Of a stretch of 64,000 nt of DNA, positions 9,914 to 19,400 are shown one piece after another (the first letter of the stretch is position 1; each line of letters opens with the position of its first letter). The stretch is taken from assembly GCF_025345615.1 (NCBI RefSeq), contig NZ_JAODWD010000002.1:124001-188000 (forward strand). The letters are read 5' to 3'. This DNA comes from Mycobacterium deserti (GTDB taxonomy: Bacteria > Actinomycetota > Actinomycetes > Mycobacteriales > Mycobacteriaceae). Position numbers and translations under genes: made by a program. The notes beneath the pieces are model-generated. The model did no database searches. It saw only the letters and a list, made by a program, of their open reading frames with translations, and was not told the origin of the DNA.

Positions 9914-9971
9914 GTTTCCCCCGAGAGGATCTTAAGGGCTCGGCGGCTGGGGCGACGTCACCGATTTCGGG

Positions 9972-11024
9972 CTACCGCCACCGCGCCCAGACGTAGGGCA
10001 CCAGGGCACGAAGGAAGTCGAGGTCTGGACCCGATTGAGCGTCCGCGAAGGCCTCCTCGAAGTAGTCCTCCGCGACGAGAAGAATTCCTTCGGCGTACTC
10101 ACCGGCGAAGGTGATGCTGCCGTATTCGTCCATGAGTGCCCGAATCCCGGCGACGAGTTCGGGTGACCGCTCGGCGCGGGTGCGCCCCAGATAGTCACGG
10201 ACCGTGGCGATGTCGGTGCCTCTGGCGTTTTCCAGCAGATGCATGAGCGGCAACGTCCGCTTGCCCTCATAGAGATCGCCGAGGATCTCCTTGCCGTACA
10301 CACGTTCGTTGCCGACGAGATTGAGCAGGTCGTCGCGGATCTGGAATGCCGCTCCGAAGTGAAAACCGAAGCGCACAAGCGGTCCCAGCGCGATGACGCC
10401 GCCGGACCCAACGATAGCGCCGACTCGCAGTGGATGAATCGTGGTGTACCAGCAGGTCTTGTGCATGATGAGTTCGAGGTAATCCTGCGGCCCGAGGTCC
10501 GCGACATTGTCGATCTGCCAACCGACTTCGGTCGCCTGCCCCTCCAGCGTGCGCAGTGCCATCGTGTCGAACTCGGACCACACCAAGTCAGCGAGGTCCC
10601 GGTCTAGGCGACGCGTGGCCCGTCGCAGCACCTGGCCCGCGACCACCGCAATGCCGTCACCGGCGTTCAGCGCGGCAGCTAACCCGTGGGTCGCTGCCAG
10701 TGTCGGCCGACCTCTGCGCATCTCGCTGCCGTCTGCCACATCGTCATGAACGAGAAATGCGTTGTGTAGCAACTCGATGGCGACCGCGATCCCCAGCATG
10801 TCGTCGGAACTGGCCCCGAAAGCCCTGCCCGCCGATAGACACAGCGCGGGGCGCAACGCCTTTCCCGGCCGCGACGGATACTCTCGCATCGGCGCGTACA
10901 GCCATGCACTCGGCTCACCGTCGGGCATCGCGTCCAGCATCGAACGTCGGATGGTCTTCCCGACTTCGCGCAGTCGGTCTTCGACTGCCGACACCAGATC
11001 CGTGCGGTTGGCTGTGCTCGTCAT
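9972..11024 (-). CDS. Polyprenyl (isoprenyl diphosphate) synthase
   Basis: A 350-residue all-alpha prenyltransferase (IdsA/IspA type) that condenses isopentenyl diphosphate with an allylic diphosphate. Visible motifs are GKALRP (54-59), the first Asp-rich motif DDVAD (94-98), HKT in the middle, and the second motif as DDLLN (231-235), in which the usual final Asp is Asn. A Phe four residues before the first motif sits where chain length is often set, so a short product (about C15-C20) is plausible but not shown. The start at 11024 gives an ATGA overlap with the upstream gene; an in-frame codon at 11063 would intrude into that gene. Confidence 0.88.
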   Translation of the reverse strand: MTSTANRTDLVSAVEDRLREVGKTIRRSMLDAMPDGEPSAWLYAPMREYPSRPGKALRPALCLSAGRAFGASSDDMLGIAVAIELLHNAFLVHDDVADGSEMRRGRPTLAATHGLAAALNAGDGIAVVAGQVLRRATRRLDRDLADLVWSEFDTMALRTLEGQATEVGWQIDNVADLGPQDYLELIMHKTCWYTTIHPLRVGAIVGSGGVIALGPLVRFGFHFGAAFQIRDDLLNLVGNERVYGKEILGDLYEGKRTLPLMHLLENARGTDIATVRDYLGRTRAERSPELVAGIRALMDEYGSITFAGEYAEGILLVAEDYFEEAFADAQSGPDLDFLRALVPYVWARWR

Positions 11025-11710
11025 GAGGCGGGCATGGTGACGACAAGCGTCACGGGCAACCACAGGTTCGGATGCCCCTCCACCAGCAGGGTGCCTCGGT
11101 ACAACCCCGGCCGGACATATTCCGCCACACGCGCATTCAGCTCCACTCCGCGGCTCGAGCGCGCCGGCATCGGAACCGCGGTGGGCTCGAGCATCACCGA
11201 CTCGGCCTGGAAGATGTTGCCGTCAGCGGAAAGTAGATCGCTACACCGAAGGGACACGTTGCCGAAATCGTCGGCGCCGCGATTGTGCAGCCATACTTCA
11301 GCAGCTGCCGAACCGCCGACCTGCGCTTCAAGGTTGACCTGTCCGGCAGACTCGGCGTTCTGGAGGTCGAGCGCGGTGTCACCGTCGCCGGCCAGGCCCG
11401 TCGCCTTGGGCGCTGACTGCAACAGCATGCGGCCGACCATCGACCACCACGACCGGGTGAGAGTCTCGAGGTCCGACGCCACATTGGTGGGCGGGGCGCC
11501 GTCGGCGGGCGGATGAGAAGGCGCCGGGCCGCTGTCGGACCCGTCGGGAGCGACGATGCGGATGAACCGATCGACGATCTGGCTGGCCGCCCGAAAGCCC
11601 TCGGCTTGAATCGCACTCAATGCACGCGCGTTGGCGGCCGGGTCGAAGACCGACGCCCAGGGCAGATCGTCGATGCTGCCCCGTTCGCTGTTTCCCCCGC
11701 TGTCTGGCAA
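11021..11710 (-). CDS. Unknown protein with helical N-terminus and C-terminal beta module, coupled to prenyl synthase
   Basis: A 229-residue protein with no recognised family. Residues about 20-110 are helical and amphipathic (ALSAIQAEGFRAASQIVDRF, then TRSWWSMVGRMLLQ), somewhat phasin-like. Residues about 120-229 form a predicted beta domain ending VRPGLYRGTLLVEG. That last segment resembles the C-termini of the proteins at 11782-14367 and 15891-16409 (pattern sG-x-YxG after a PP strand). It has no signal peptide. It starts with TTG at 11710 with a strong GGAGG six bases upstream. Its stop overlaps the prenyl synthase start, so the two are made together. Confidence 0.75.
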   Translation of the reverse strand: MPDSGGNSERGSIDDLPWASVFDPAANARALSAIQAEGFRAASQIVDRFIRIVAPDGSDSGPAPSHPPADGAPPTNVASDLETLTRSWWSMVGRMLLQSAPKATGLAGDGDTALDLQNAESAGQVNLEAQVGGSAAAEVWLHNRGADDFGNVSLRCSDLLSADGNIFQAESVMLEPTAVPMPARSSRGVELNARVAEYVRPGLYRGTLLVEGHPNLWLPVTLVVTMPAS

Positions 11711-11781
11711 ATCACGCCTCCCCGCCGATTGATGCTCGCATTCGCCGATAGCTACTTATGCTAAGGCGGGAGGTTCGCGCC
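11711..11781. promoter_or_regulatory. Divergent promoter region of the isoprenoid-linked block
   Basis: These 71 bp separate two divergent genes of the same module. On the plus strand a TATGCT hexamer at 11757-11762 could be a -10 box and GGGAGG at 11768-11773 is the ribosome-binding site for ATG 11782. The same TATGCT occurs before the next gene (14429-14434). I see no good -35 for either. Confidence 0.35.
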
Positions 11782-14367
11782 ATGGGGAAGCTTCACGCAC
11801 AGCTGGCGCTTTTCGGCTCAATCGACGACGAGGTCGTCCGCCGCAACGATCCGCGCACAACCGCGATAGTTGAACGATTTCTTCCCGGCACCACCGGTTA
11901 CGGCCAGCGTGGATGGTTCACAGAGCTTCGCGGCTTCGTCGACCGCCTGTCCCCGAAGGGGAACGTCAACTTCCCCACCCGCGACGAGGCCATTCTCGAA
12001 CTTGCGAAACCCGAACACCGAATTCGGCCTGCCATCGGCCCCCAGGATCTGGCCGGCGACATCCTGGTACTCGGGGGTGACAACCCGCTGACGATCACTG
12101 CGCAGGATTACGCAAACGTCCATGAAGCAGGCTTGGCACACAAACCTCCCCCCGTTCCCCCACCACAGGAACGGCTGATCACGTCCACCCTGGCCAGAGC
12201 CGTTTATGCCGGTGCAGTGATAGCCAAGATCGACACGCCCGCAGCCGTCAAACCGCCATCGACGACAACGACGACATTGGCGTGGCCCGGGCAGGCCATC
12301 ATCGACTTCGAACGGGCAGGCGATCCACTTCCCGACGACCCCCTGAGCACGCTCCTGGAGCTGGCCACCTACCGCCGACCACGAAAATTCAGGAACATCC
12401 TCCCGTCCGCCGGTCCGCTCATGCGCAGGCTCATGGCCGAAGACCAGCTGCTCGAACTCGGCAAACGCGGTTGGCGCCCGTTCGTTGCCCGAAACTTCTT
12501 GCTCGATCCGAGAGTCGCTGGCTATCCACCGCCGTGCACGGGCATGTTGCGCAGCGTCAAAGGAGAACTTTGTGCCGTTCTCACCACGGAAATGGTCGAC
12601 GCCGAACACACCCTCGAGCAAGTGAAGGCAGTTCTCGAACCCCAGAACTGGGATCAGACCTTGCCGACCTTCTTTTGCGCGATGAAGCCCGAAGGGCAGG
12701 ACGATTCGAATTGGAGTCGGGTGTTGGAGTGCGTCAGCACGGAATGCGGCGAATACGAGCTGCAGACGCCGCTCAAATATTGGAAAGGCCGCGACCAGGA
12801 GGGCAACACCGCCGGGATCTACCTCAATTACGACCTTGACTCGAGTCGCCGCCGCGCCAACACCCTGGTTGAAGTCGACAGCGGCTACATCTGGGTAACG
12901 GAAATACCCTCCGGCGGAATACGAATCAGGACAAGCAAGGCGCTCAAGATCAAGGGTCTGAGCCCCACTGCGACCGCGGCGCTGGCGTGCTTCTCCGGAT
13001 GGGCGCAGGTCGGTATCGACATGGTGGCCAATGCAGCCGATGATCCTGTCGACGGCACTGTCGACTTTTTTCCGTCCACTCCGCCCGACGTCGGGTCGAC
13101 CGGATCTACGGTCGTATTGACGTCGCAGAGCCGCCCGGTCGAGCCGTCGGAGAGCGGCGAAACGCATGCGCGGCTGCCAGATCTGCCGCGAGGCTTTCGA
13201 CAGGATCTGATCGAGGACACCGCCGAGCAAGCGGAGCGCTACGTCGAGGTGACAAGTCAGCTCGCGAAGGCCGTCGTTGCACGATGGAAGGACGGCCTGA
13301 CACGAGACGATGTCCAAGAACTCGGTGAGCTTCTTGGTACGTCGATGACGAATTTGTCTGTCGGAGCATTTGATTCGGTCATGGCGAACTTTCAGCCGAA
13401 GCGCGCCGACGTCCAAGGGGACAGCGTAGAGATCAGTACCACCGCACCGACGAGTGAGCGCGACGTGATCGACAGGCTCGCTGACCTCGCTCGCCAGATG
13501 ATCACCGACACCAAGACGCTCGCCGTGACGGCAGCGGAACGCCTCGACGACGACACGTACACCGCGGATGCGATGGCAACGGTGGCGAGCAGGCTGGCCG
13601 GACTCGTCGCCAAGAGCTGGATCGACCTCGCCGATATCGCCGCCAATCGTGCGGTAAGGCCGGCCGCCCCGAAAGAAGCCATCACCGTACCCCGGTCTGG
13701 GCACACGACTGTCGAACCAGTCCGGATCGCCGGGAACGGTCTCGGGAGGGCCATCCAAAGTTTTAGCGAGCTCGCCAACCTTGCATTTCAACGAAACTTC
13801 GACATCGTCAACACTGTTGTGAGCCAACAGCTCCCCGAATACGCGACGGTCGTAGCCAATCACACGACCACGCTGGCCCGCAGGGCCGCTGACCAGGCGA
13901 GGACAGTGGTCGATGATGCTGCAAAGAAACTCGATGCAGAGGGTCTCAGTTCGGACGACCTGGCGAAGACGCTGACCAGATTGAGCGATGTCGCGCTTAT
14001 CAACGGCATCGAATTGATCGGGACTGGCCTCGTAGGTCCTGGCCGTTACGAAACGGAGCCAATCACATCTGATTACTTCGCCATCCCGCATGCCGACCCC
14101 GAACGGCGGCATCGATTGGAGCTGGCGTCGCCGCTCACGCTCGCCGGGGGCGGCCACGAGGTACCTCAGGACTGCGTCGAATTCGACCCCCCCAATTGTC
14201 TACTTCCCGCAGGGAGGGACACGTTCCGAATACGAGTCAAGACGACCGGCCTGCCCTCAGGCATCTACGTCGGTGCCGCATTCGCGATTCCGCTCGATCC
14301 GGGAGGCGCTCCGGTAGCCGGCGAATCGGTGGGCAACGAGGTCTTACCGATAATCATCGGCATGTAG
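11782..14367 (+). CDS. Large unknown multidomain protein (START-like? + helical repeats + beta module)
   Basis: An 861-residue soluble protein with no family I can name. Residues about 1-90 match the N-terminus of the next gene (RFLPGT near 32). A central domain at about 240-430 also matches it, with conserved cysteines and motifs NWDQTLPTFFCAM, TPLKYWKG and NYDLD. Its pattern (DP-x-NW...LPxF...YDL...GYI) recalls SRPBCC/START lipid-binding folds; this is inference. Residues about 470-750 hold three helical segments of phasin-like character. The last ~100 residues are the beta module shared with the genes at 11021 and 15891. Start ATG 11782 has GGGAGG eight bases upstream. By eye the coding sequence is less GC-biased than its neighbours. 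Confidence 0.8.
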   Translation: MGKLHAQLALFGSIDDEVVRRNDPRTTAIVERFLPGTTGYGQRGWFTELRGFVDRLSPKGNVNFPTRDEAILELAKPEHRIRPAIGPQDLAGDILVLGGDNPLTITAQDYANVHEAGLAHKPPPVPPPQERLITSTLARAVYAGAVIAKIDTPAAVKPPSTTTTTLAWPGQAIIDFERAGDPLPDDPLSTLLELATYRRPRKFRNILPSAGPLMRRLMAEDQLLELGKRGWRPFVARNFLLDPRVAGYPPPCTGMLRSVKGELCAVLTTEMVDAEHTLEQVKAVLEPQNWDQTLPTFFCAMKPEGQDDSNWSRVLECVSTECGEYELQTPLKYWKGRDQEGNTAGIYLNYDLDSSRRRANTLVEVDSGYIWVTEIPSGGIRIRTSKALKIKGLSPTATAALACFSGWAQVGIDMVANAADDPVDGTVDFFPSTPPDVGSTGSTVVLTSQSRPVEPSESGETHARLPDLPRGFRQDLIEDTAEQAERYVEVTSQLAKAVVARWKDGLTRDDVQELGELLGTSMTNLSVGAFDSVMANFQPKRADVQGDSVEISTTAPTSERDVIDRLADLARQMITDTKTLAVTAAERLDDDTYTADAMATVASRLAGLVAKSWIDLADIAANRAVRPAAPKEAITVPRSGHTTVEPVRIAGNGLGRAIQSFSELANLAFQRNFDIVNTVVSQQLPEYATVVANHTTTLARRAADQARTVVDDAAKKLDAEGLSSDDLAKTLTRLSDVALINGIELIGTGLVGPGRYETEPITSDYFAIPHADPERRHRLELASPLTLAGGGHEVPQDCVEFDPPNCLLPAGRDTFRIRVKTTGLPSGIYVGAAFAIPLDPGGAPVAGESVGNEVLPIIIGM

Positions 14368-14466
14368 GGCCCGCATGACGATGTATTCGGGCACGTCAAT
14401 CAACCCCTCCCCGCGGCATGCCGAGCGGTATGCTTCTCCAAGCAAATCCGGGCGGGGGAGGCGCAC

Positions 14467-15894
14467 ATGAGTCACGTTCACTCGTTGTTGGCAATCTATA
14501 GCGCTCTCGATCAGCTGGTCCTGGAGACAGGTGATCCACGGATCGAGAGGGTGGTCGACAGATTCTTGCCGGGAACGGCCGGAAACGCGGGCTGGTCTCG
14601 AGAGATCATGCGTTTCCTCAGCGATCCGGACAATCCCCTGCCTGAATTTCCGTCGGTGACCGAAGCGGTCAACGACATCGTCGATGCGGAGCGCACCTCC
14701 GAGGAATCCGAGCCGGGCACCAAACCGAACCCGCCGACGGCGTCCGAGCTGTCACGGCTGACTTACGTGCTCGGAGTGCTGGGGCGCCTTGAGGGCGGCG
14801 AAACCGAGATCGACAACGACGCGCTGCTGACGGGACTGTCGTTGGTGGTGCCCCGCGGCGAGCGTGAAGACGAAACCGCTTACCACCTGCTTCAACATTT
14901 TCGAACCCACTTCGGGGAGCGCGACGACTGGCCGGCCGTCATGCGGCAGGCCGAGGCGCAAGGGTGGATCCAGCCACTCATCGCGCGAATACCGGTATGC
15001 CACACCAGGTTGAAGAACGCCCACGGTCACCTGTGTGTGGTTCTCAGAACCGAGTTCAAGAGCGAGGACGTATCGCTCGACGAGCTGAGAAATGTTGTCG
15101 ATCCACTGAATTGGGATGAGTGCCTGCCGTTCTTCTGCGAGATGCAGGAGATTCCCAAGCCCCAACGCGCGGACGGCTGGCGCCGGGTGTTAGAGGTTTG
15201 CAACACCACCTGCCCTACTCCTCCCGATATGAGGACACCGCTGAAGTATTGGTTGGGTCCGTCCACGTCAGAGGCGATGCAGTTCGACACACCGATGGCG
15301 TGGGTGAACTACGAACTCGATGACACGCCGGGTGCCGCGGCGCTCGGAGACGGTCGGGTCCTAGTCGATGAGGGCTACATCAAGATGTACTCCACCGTAG
15401 GAAACGCCACCGCTGACGGGGTTCGCGTCGTCACCAAGAAAGTGGTGTGCTTCCGGGATCTCTCGGAGGTCGCCATCGCGATGCTGGCGTGCGTATCCGG
15501 CTACGGCAACCAAGGCATGGACATGCTGCTCGACGGAGTCGCGGAGCAACAGAAGAATCCGGGACGCTTCAAACCGTGGACGCCTTCTGCACTTCCGGGC
15601 GCAACCGGCGGCACCTCATCGGGCGCGCCGACCTCCCCGACCGACATCTCTGTGCCATCTGACCCTGGTCGTCCGAGCCGGCGCGCCATCACGCTTGCCG
15701 TGGAGATGGCGAATGAATGCATCGAAGACTTCTCGAAGAGGAGCACCTCGGTCGCCGCCAAGATGGCCACCGGGACCATGCCCATCTCCGAGATGGTCGC
15801 GCTCAACACCGAGTTCGCCGTTCGACTGGCGACTGATCCGTGGCGCTACTGGGACCGACTGCGGCAAGAGCTGGGCACGGGCGGTGCGAAATGA
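14467..15894 (+). CDS. Unknown protein, paralogue of the N-terminal and central domains of the preceding gene
   Basis: A 475-residue protein. Residues 1-80 (SALDQLV...RFLPGTAG) and about 150-370 align with the large protein upstream: CHTRLKN, HLCVVLRTEF, NWDECLPFFCEM, TPLKYWLG, NYELDD, DEGYIKMY. It has no long helical region or beta domain; after about residue 410 there is one helical segment (RRAITLAVEMANECIEDF). Those missing parts are encoded next door at 15891-16409. A strong GGGGGAGG precedes ATG 14467, and a TATGCT hexamer lies at 14429-14434. The stop overlaps the next start (ATGA). No function is known to me. Confidence 0.8.
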   Translation: MSHVHSLLAIYSALDQLVLETGDPRIERVVDRFLPGTAGNAGWSREIMRFLSDPDNPLPEFPSVTEAVNDIVDAERTSEESEPGTKPNPPTASELSRLTYVLGVLGRLEGGETEIDNDALLTGLSLVVPRGEREDETAYHLLQHFRTHFGERDDWPAVMRQAEAQGWIQPLIARIPVCHTRLKNAHGHLCVVLRTEFKSEDVSLDELRNVVDPLNWDECLPFFCEMQEIPKPQRADGWRRVLEVCNTTCPTPPDMRTPLKYWLGPSTSEAMQFDTPMAWVNYELDDTPGAAALGDGRVLVDEGYIKMYSTVGNATADGVRVVTKKVVCFRDLSEVAIAMLACVSGYGNQGMDMLLDGVAEQQKNPGRFKPWTPSALPGATGGTSSGAPTSPTDISVPSDPGRPSRRAITLAVEMANECIEDFSKRSTSVAAKMATGTMPISEMVALNTEFAVRLATDPWRYWDRLRQELGTGGAK

Positions 15895-16409
15895 CCGCAC
15901 CTGGAGCGAAGATGAACCAGATCATCGGCTTCTCGCGTCAGCTGATAGACCACGCCGGTGCGATCGCGGTCGAGACGAACGATCAGATCGACGCCGGCAC
16001 ATTCGATTACGCCAAGTGGGCACAGGCAATGCTGAAACTGTGGGACTTCGGTCTCGCGGGCAGCGTGGATCTGGCGTCCGACGTGCTGGCACCCTGCTTC
16101 ACATGCCCTCCCGGTGCGGATGAGCCGGAATACTCGGACTATCTCAGCGCCCCCGACAGTGGCGTGGCGCGCAAAGTGTCGGTTGTGCCCGGTTCGTTCT
16201 TCCATGTCGGCGCACCCTCATTCGTAATCGAGGACTACCGGATTTCCATCGACCCACCGGTGCTCAAGCCGCATGTGACGCATTTCCGCGTCGGAGTCCT
16301 GTGGACCGGGCTTCGAAGCGGCACCTACCGCGGAACAGTGCGGCTGCAACCCGAGCCCGCATCGGACGTCGTGATCGACGACATCCTCGAGGTGATCGTC
16401 GACCTGTGA
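15891..16409 (+). CDS. Unknown small protein, helical segment plus beta module
   Basis: A 172-residue protein. Residues about 8-70 are helical (QIIGFSRQLIDHAGAIAVE). YSDYLSAP marks a linker that also appears as TSDYFAIP in the large protein at 11782-14367. The C-terminal ~90 residues (IDPPVLKP, HFRVGVLWTGLRSGTYRG) align with that protein's C-terminus and with the 11021-11710 product. Together with the preceding gene it reconstitutes the large protein's architecture as two chains. The start at 15891 gives an ATGA overlap; ATG 15912, preceded by GGAG, is an alternative. Confidence 0.75.
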   Translation: MTAPGAKMNQIIGFSRQLIDHAGAIAVETNDQIDAGTFDYAKWAQAMLKLWDFGLAGSVDLASDVLAPCFTCPPGADEPEYSDYLSAPDSGVARKVSVVPGSFFHVGAPSFVIEDYRISIDPPVLKPHVTHFRVGVLWTGLRSGTYRGTVRLQPEPASDVVIDDILEVIVDL

Positions 16410-16418
16410 GCAGGCCGC

Positions 16419-19400
16419 ATGACTGAACCCACGGTCGACGAATTGCTCGACCACGCAGTCCAAGCACTCAACCGGGGCGACCGGGCTAGGGCCAAACAGC
16501 TCGCCAAGAAGGTGCTCGCCGTCGACCGGGGCAACCCGGAGGCCGAAGACCTTCTGGCCGCACCGGCCGGGCGGAACGAACTTCGCAGGCTCACAATGAT
16601 GTTCGCCGACATCGTCGACTCGACGGCGCTGTCCACGCGGATCGAACCCGAGGTCTACCGCACCGTCATCGGCCGGTATCGGGATCAGGTCAGAGAAATC
16701 GTCGACCGCTACGAGGGCCACATCTTCTCGACCAAGGGTGACGGATTGCTCGTCGTATTCGGCCACCCACGCGCGCACGAGAACGACGTCCTTCGCGCAG
16801 TGCAGGCGGGACTCGACATCACCCGCGAGGTGGCCAGGCTGAGCGAACGGGTGAAGAAACGCTTCGGCTTCGAGATCTCCGTCCGTGTCGGAATCCACCG
16901 CGGCACCGTATATCTCGACACCGGTCAAGACGACGTCTACGGACTCGGCGCCAATCTCGCGTCTCGGGTCTCCGGACTGGCGCCGCCAGGAACGGTCGTC
17001 ATCTCCAAGGCGATCGAAGCCTTGGTTCGCGACAGTTTCGACCTAGCGGATCGGCCCGCTCAACCCGTCAAGGGAATTGAAGGCGACATCGAGCACTACC
17101 AAGTGCTCGGCGAACGCATCAGCCCGTCCAGGGTTCCCATCGGGCCCCTCGTCGGCCGCGATGAAGAACTTGCGTACCTGACGACCAGTTGGGAGCAGGC
17201 CCAGGTCGGAGGACTCACCACTACGGGTGTCGCGTTCTGCGGCGAGGCGGGCATGGGAAAGAGCCGGCTCGCGACCGCCGCAGCGCTGCTCGCCACGCAA
17301 TCCGGCGCACCGGTCGTGGCGCTGCACGGATCGGTCTTTCACGCCGATGCCGGTCTGCACCCGGTGCGTCGTCTGCTCGAGAATCGCTGCGGGATCGACC
17401 GCACCACCGAACAGTCGCAGCGCTTGCGTCTGCTGGAGGCAGAGGTGCGCGACGTCGGCCTCGACCCCGAAACCGCCCTATCGCTTCTGGCGCCGGTGCT
17501 CGGCATTGCCGCCGAGCACGGTTACACACCCATAGCTGCGCAGGGCGCAAAACTGTACGAGCAGATCTCCGCGGCCATCGCCGAGTACCTGCTGGCATGC
17601 TTTCGGGACAGCGCCGGGGTACTGCTCATCGAGGATTTGCATTGGTTCGACGCATCGACGATCGACGTCGTGAACGCCTTGGTGGACCTTCGATCGCCAC
17701 GGTTGCTCATCGTGATGACCAGTCGGGAGGCGGCCTCGATACCCCGCGCGACGAGCGTCAAATGGTTTGACCTGTCGCCACTGACCGCCCAGCAGACCGA
17801 GACCCTTGTCGGCGCGTTGGACGCCGATCTGTCGATCATCGAGCGCGCCACCATCGCCCGCCGATGCGACGGCGTGCCGCTGTACATCGAAGAAGTCGTC
17901 ACCAAGATCCGCGAACAACCTACGGACACCGCGCGCTGGGAGAGTGTTCCCGACACCCTCTACGAGGCGCTGTTCGCCCGGCTTCGTACGAGCGACAACG
18001 CAATCCCCGTTGTGCAGGCGGCCGCGACCATCGGGCGCGACTTCGACCGCAACCTGCTGTCGCTGATCGTCGACATCACCGACGAGGACTTCGACGCCGC
18101 CATTCGCGAACTCGAGGATGCGATGGTATTCGAGAAGTCGGGGCCGAATCAGTGGCGCTTCCGGCACGAGTTGCTGCGCGAAGTGGCCTATGAATTGCCT
18201 CCGCCGAGCGTACGACGCAGTCTGCACGCAGGCGTCGCTGACGCACTGGTGGGAACCTCCGGCGAGGATGCGTCCGACTGGCGGCTCGTCGCGTTTCACT
18301 ACGACAAGGCCGACAGGGTCGAGGATGCGGCGATGGCCTACCAGCTGGCCGCAGCCGACGCTCGCCGCCGCGGCGCCCTCGAGGAGTCCCGGCGGAACCT
18401 GACGAACGCCCTTGCCCAGATCGACCGCCAGGCTCCCGGCCTGGCGCGCGACCGCAAAGAGGTGCGGCTGCGTCTTCGCCGCGGGTTCCTCGCTTCGGCG
18501 GCCGAGGGCACGGCGAGCCCTCAGGCGGCTGCCGACTTCGAACGGTGCGTGGAGCTGACCAAGTCCGAACTGCGGCCCGAGGATCTGTTCGCAGCGCTCA
18601 CCGCCTTGTGGGCCTACTACCTCCCCCGCGGTGACATTCACCGCGCGCTGGAGATGTCGCAGAACGTCGGAGGGGTGATCGCTGACGTCGGTGACTGGTT
18701 CGTGCCGCACGGCCAGGCCGGCTTCGGAATGGTGCTGTGGTACCGCGGAGACTTCGGCACTGCAAGGGGACTGCTGGAGGATTCGGTCGCCGCGCTGTCC
18801 GACTTGGACGTCGACATTCTCGACGCCGTCTGGTTCGTCCCCAACGAGCCGGTGGCCTCGACCCACACCCACCTCGCGCTGGCCCGGGCTGTGCAAGGCG
18901 ACCTCGCAGGAGCCGATGTTGAGTTCGCCGAGGCGCGTCGACGCGCCGAAACGCTCAGCTTTCCGCAAGGCCCGTTCAGCCTCGCCTACTCCCAGTGCTA
19001 CGAGGTGTGGGCGCGGCTGGAGGCGGGCCAATTCGACCACGTCGCAACCATCATCGGCGAGATGGCCGCGAACGCGGAGCAGCACGGTTTCGACTCCTTC
19101 GGGTTCATCGCCACCACCGAGGGCGCCGCGGCCGCGGCGTTGTCGGCTGTCGCGCACGACACCGTCGAAGCAACCGAACTGCAAGGCCACATCGCCACTA
19201 TGACCATGCTCGTCGATGCCTGGCGGGCAGCGGAGTCGAAACTCTTCGTCACGTTTTACGACGGCGTGCTCGCGCAACTGCTGATCGCAGCGGACCACAT
19301 GGACCAGGCCCGCGAGCGAATCGCGATCGCGCTGAAACTCGCCGAGGAAACCGATGCCAAGTTCTATCACGCGGAGCTTCTGCGGCTACGCGCCAAGACC

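Noticed and set aside
11729..11762. Full promoter TTGATG...TATGCT before the 861-residue gene
   Set aside because: Spacer of 22 bp is too long; only the -10-like hexamer was kept, at low confidence.
11818..14157. Long open frame (779 codons) antisense to the 861-residue gene
   Set aside because: High-GC third-position shadow; translation lacks family signals, and the plus-strand protein has paralogues in the window.
17478..19370. 630-codon open frame antisense to the cyclase/TPR gene
   Set aside because: Shadow of a gene with clear cyclase and P-loop motifs; repetitive His/Arg/Gly composition.
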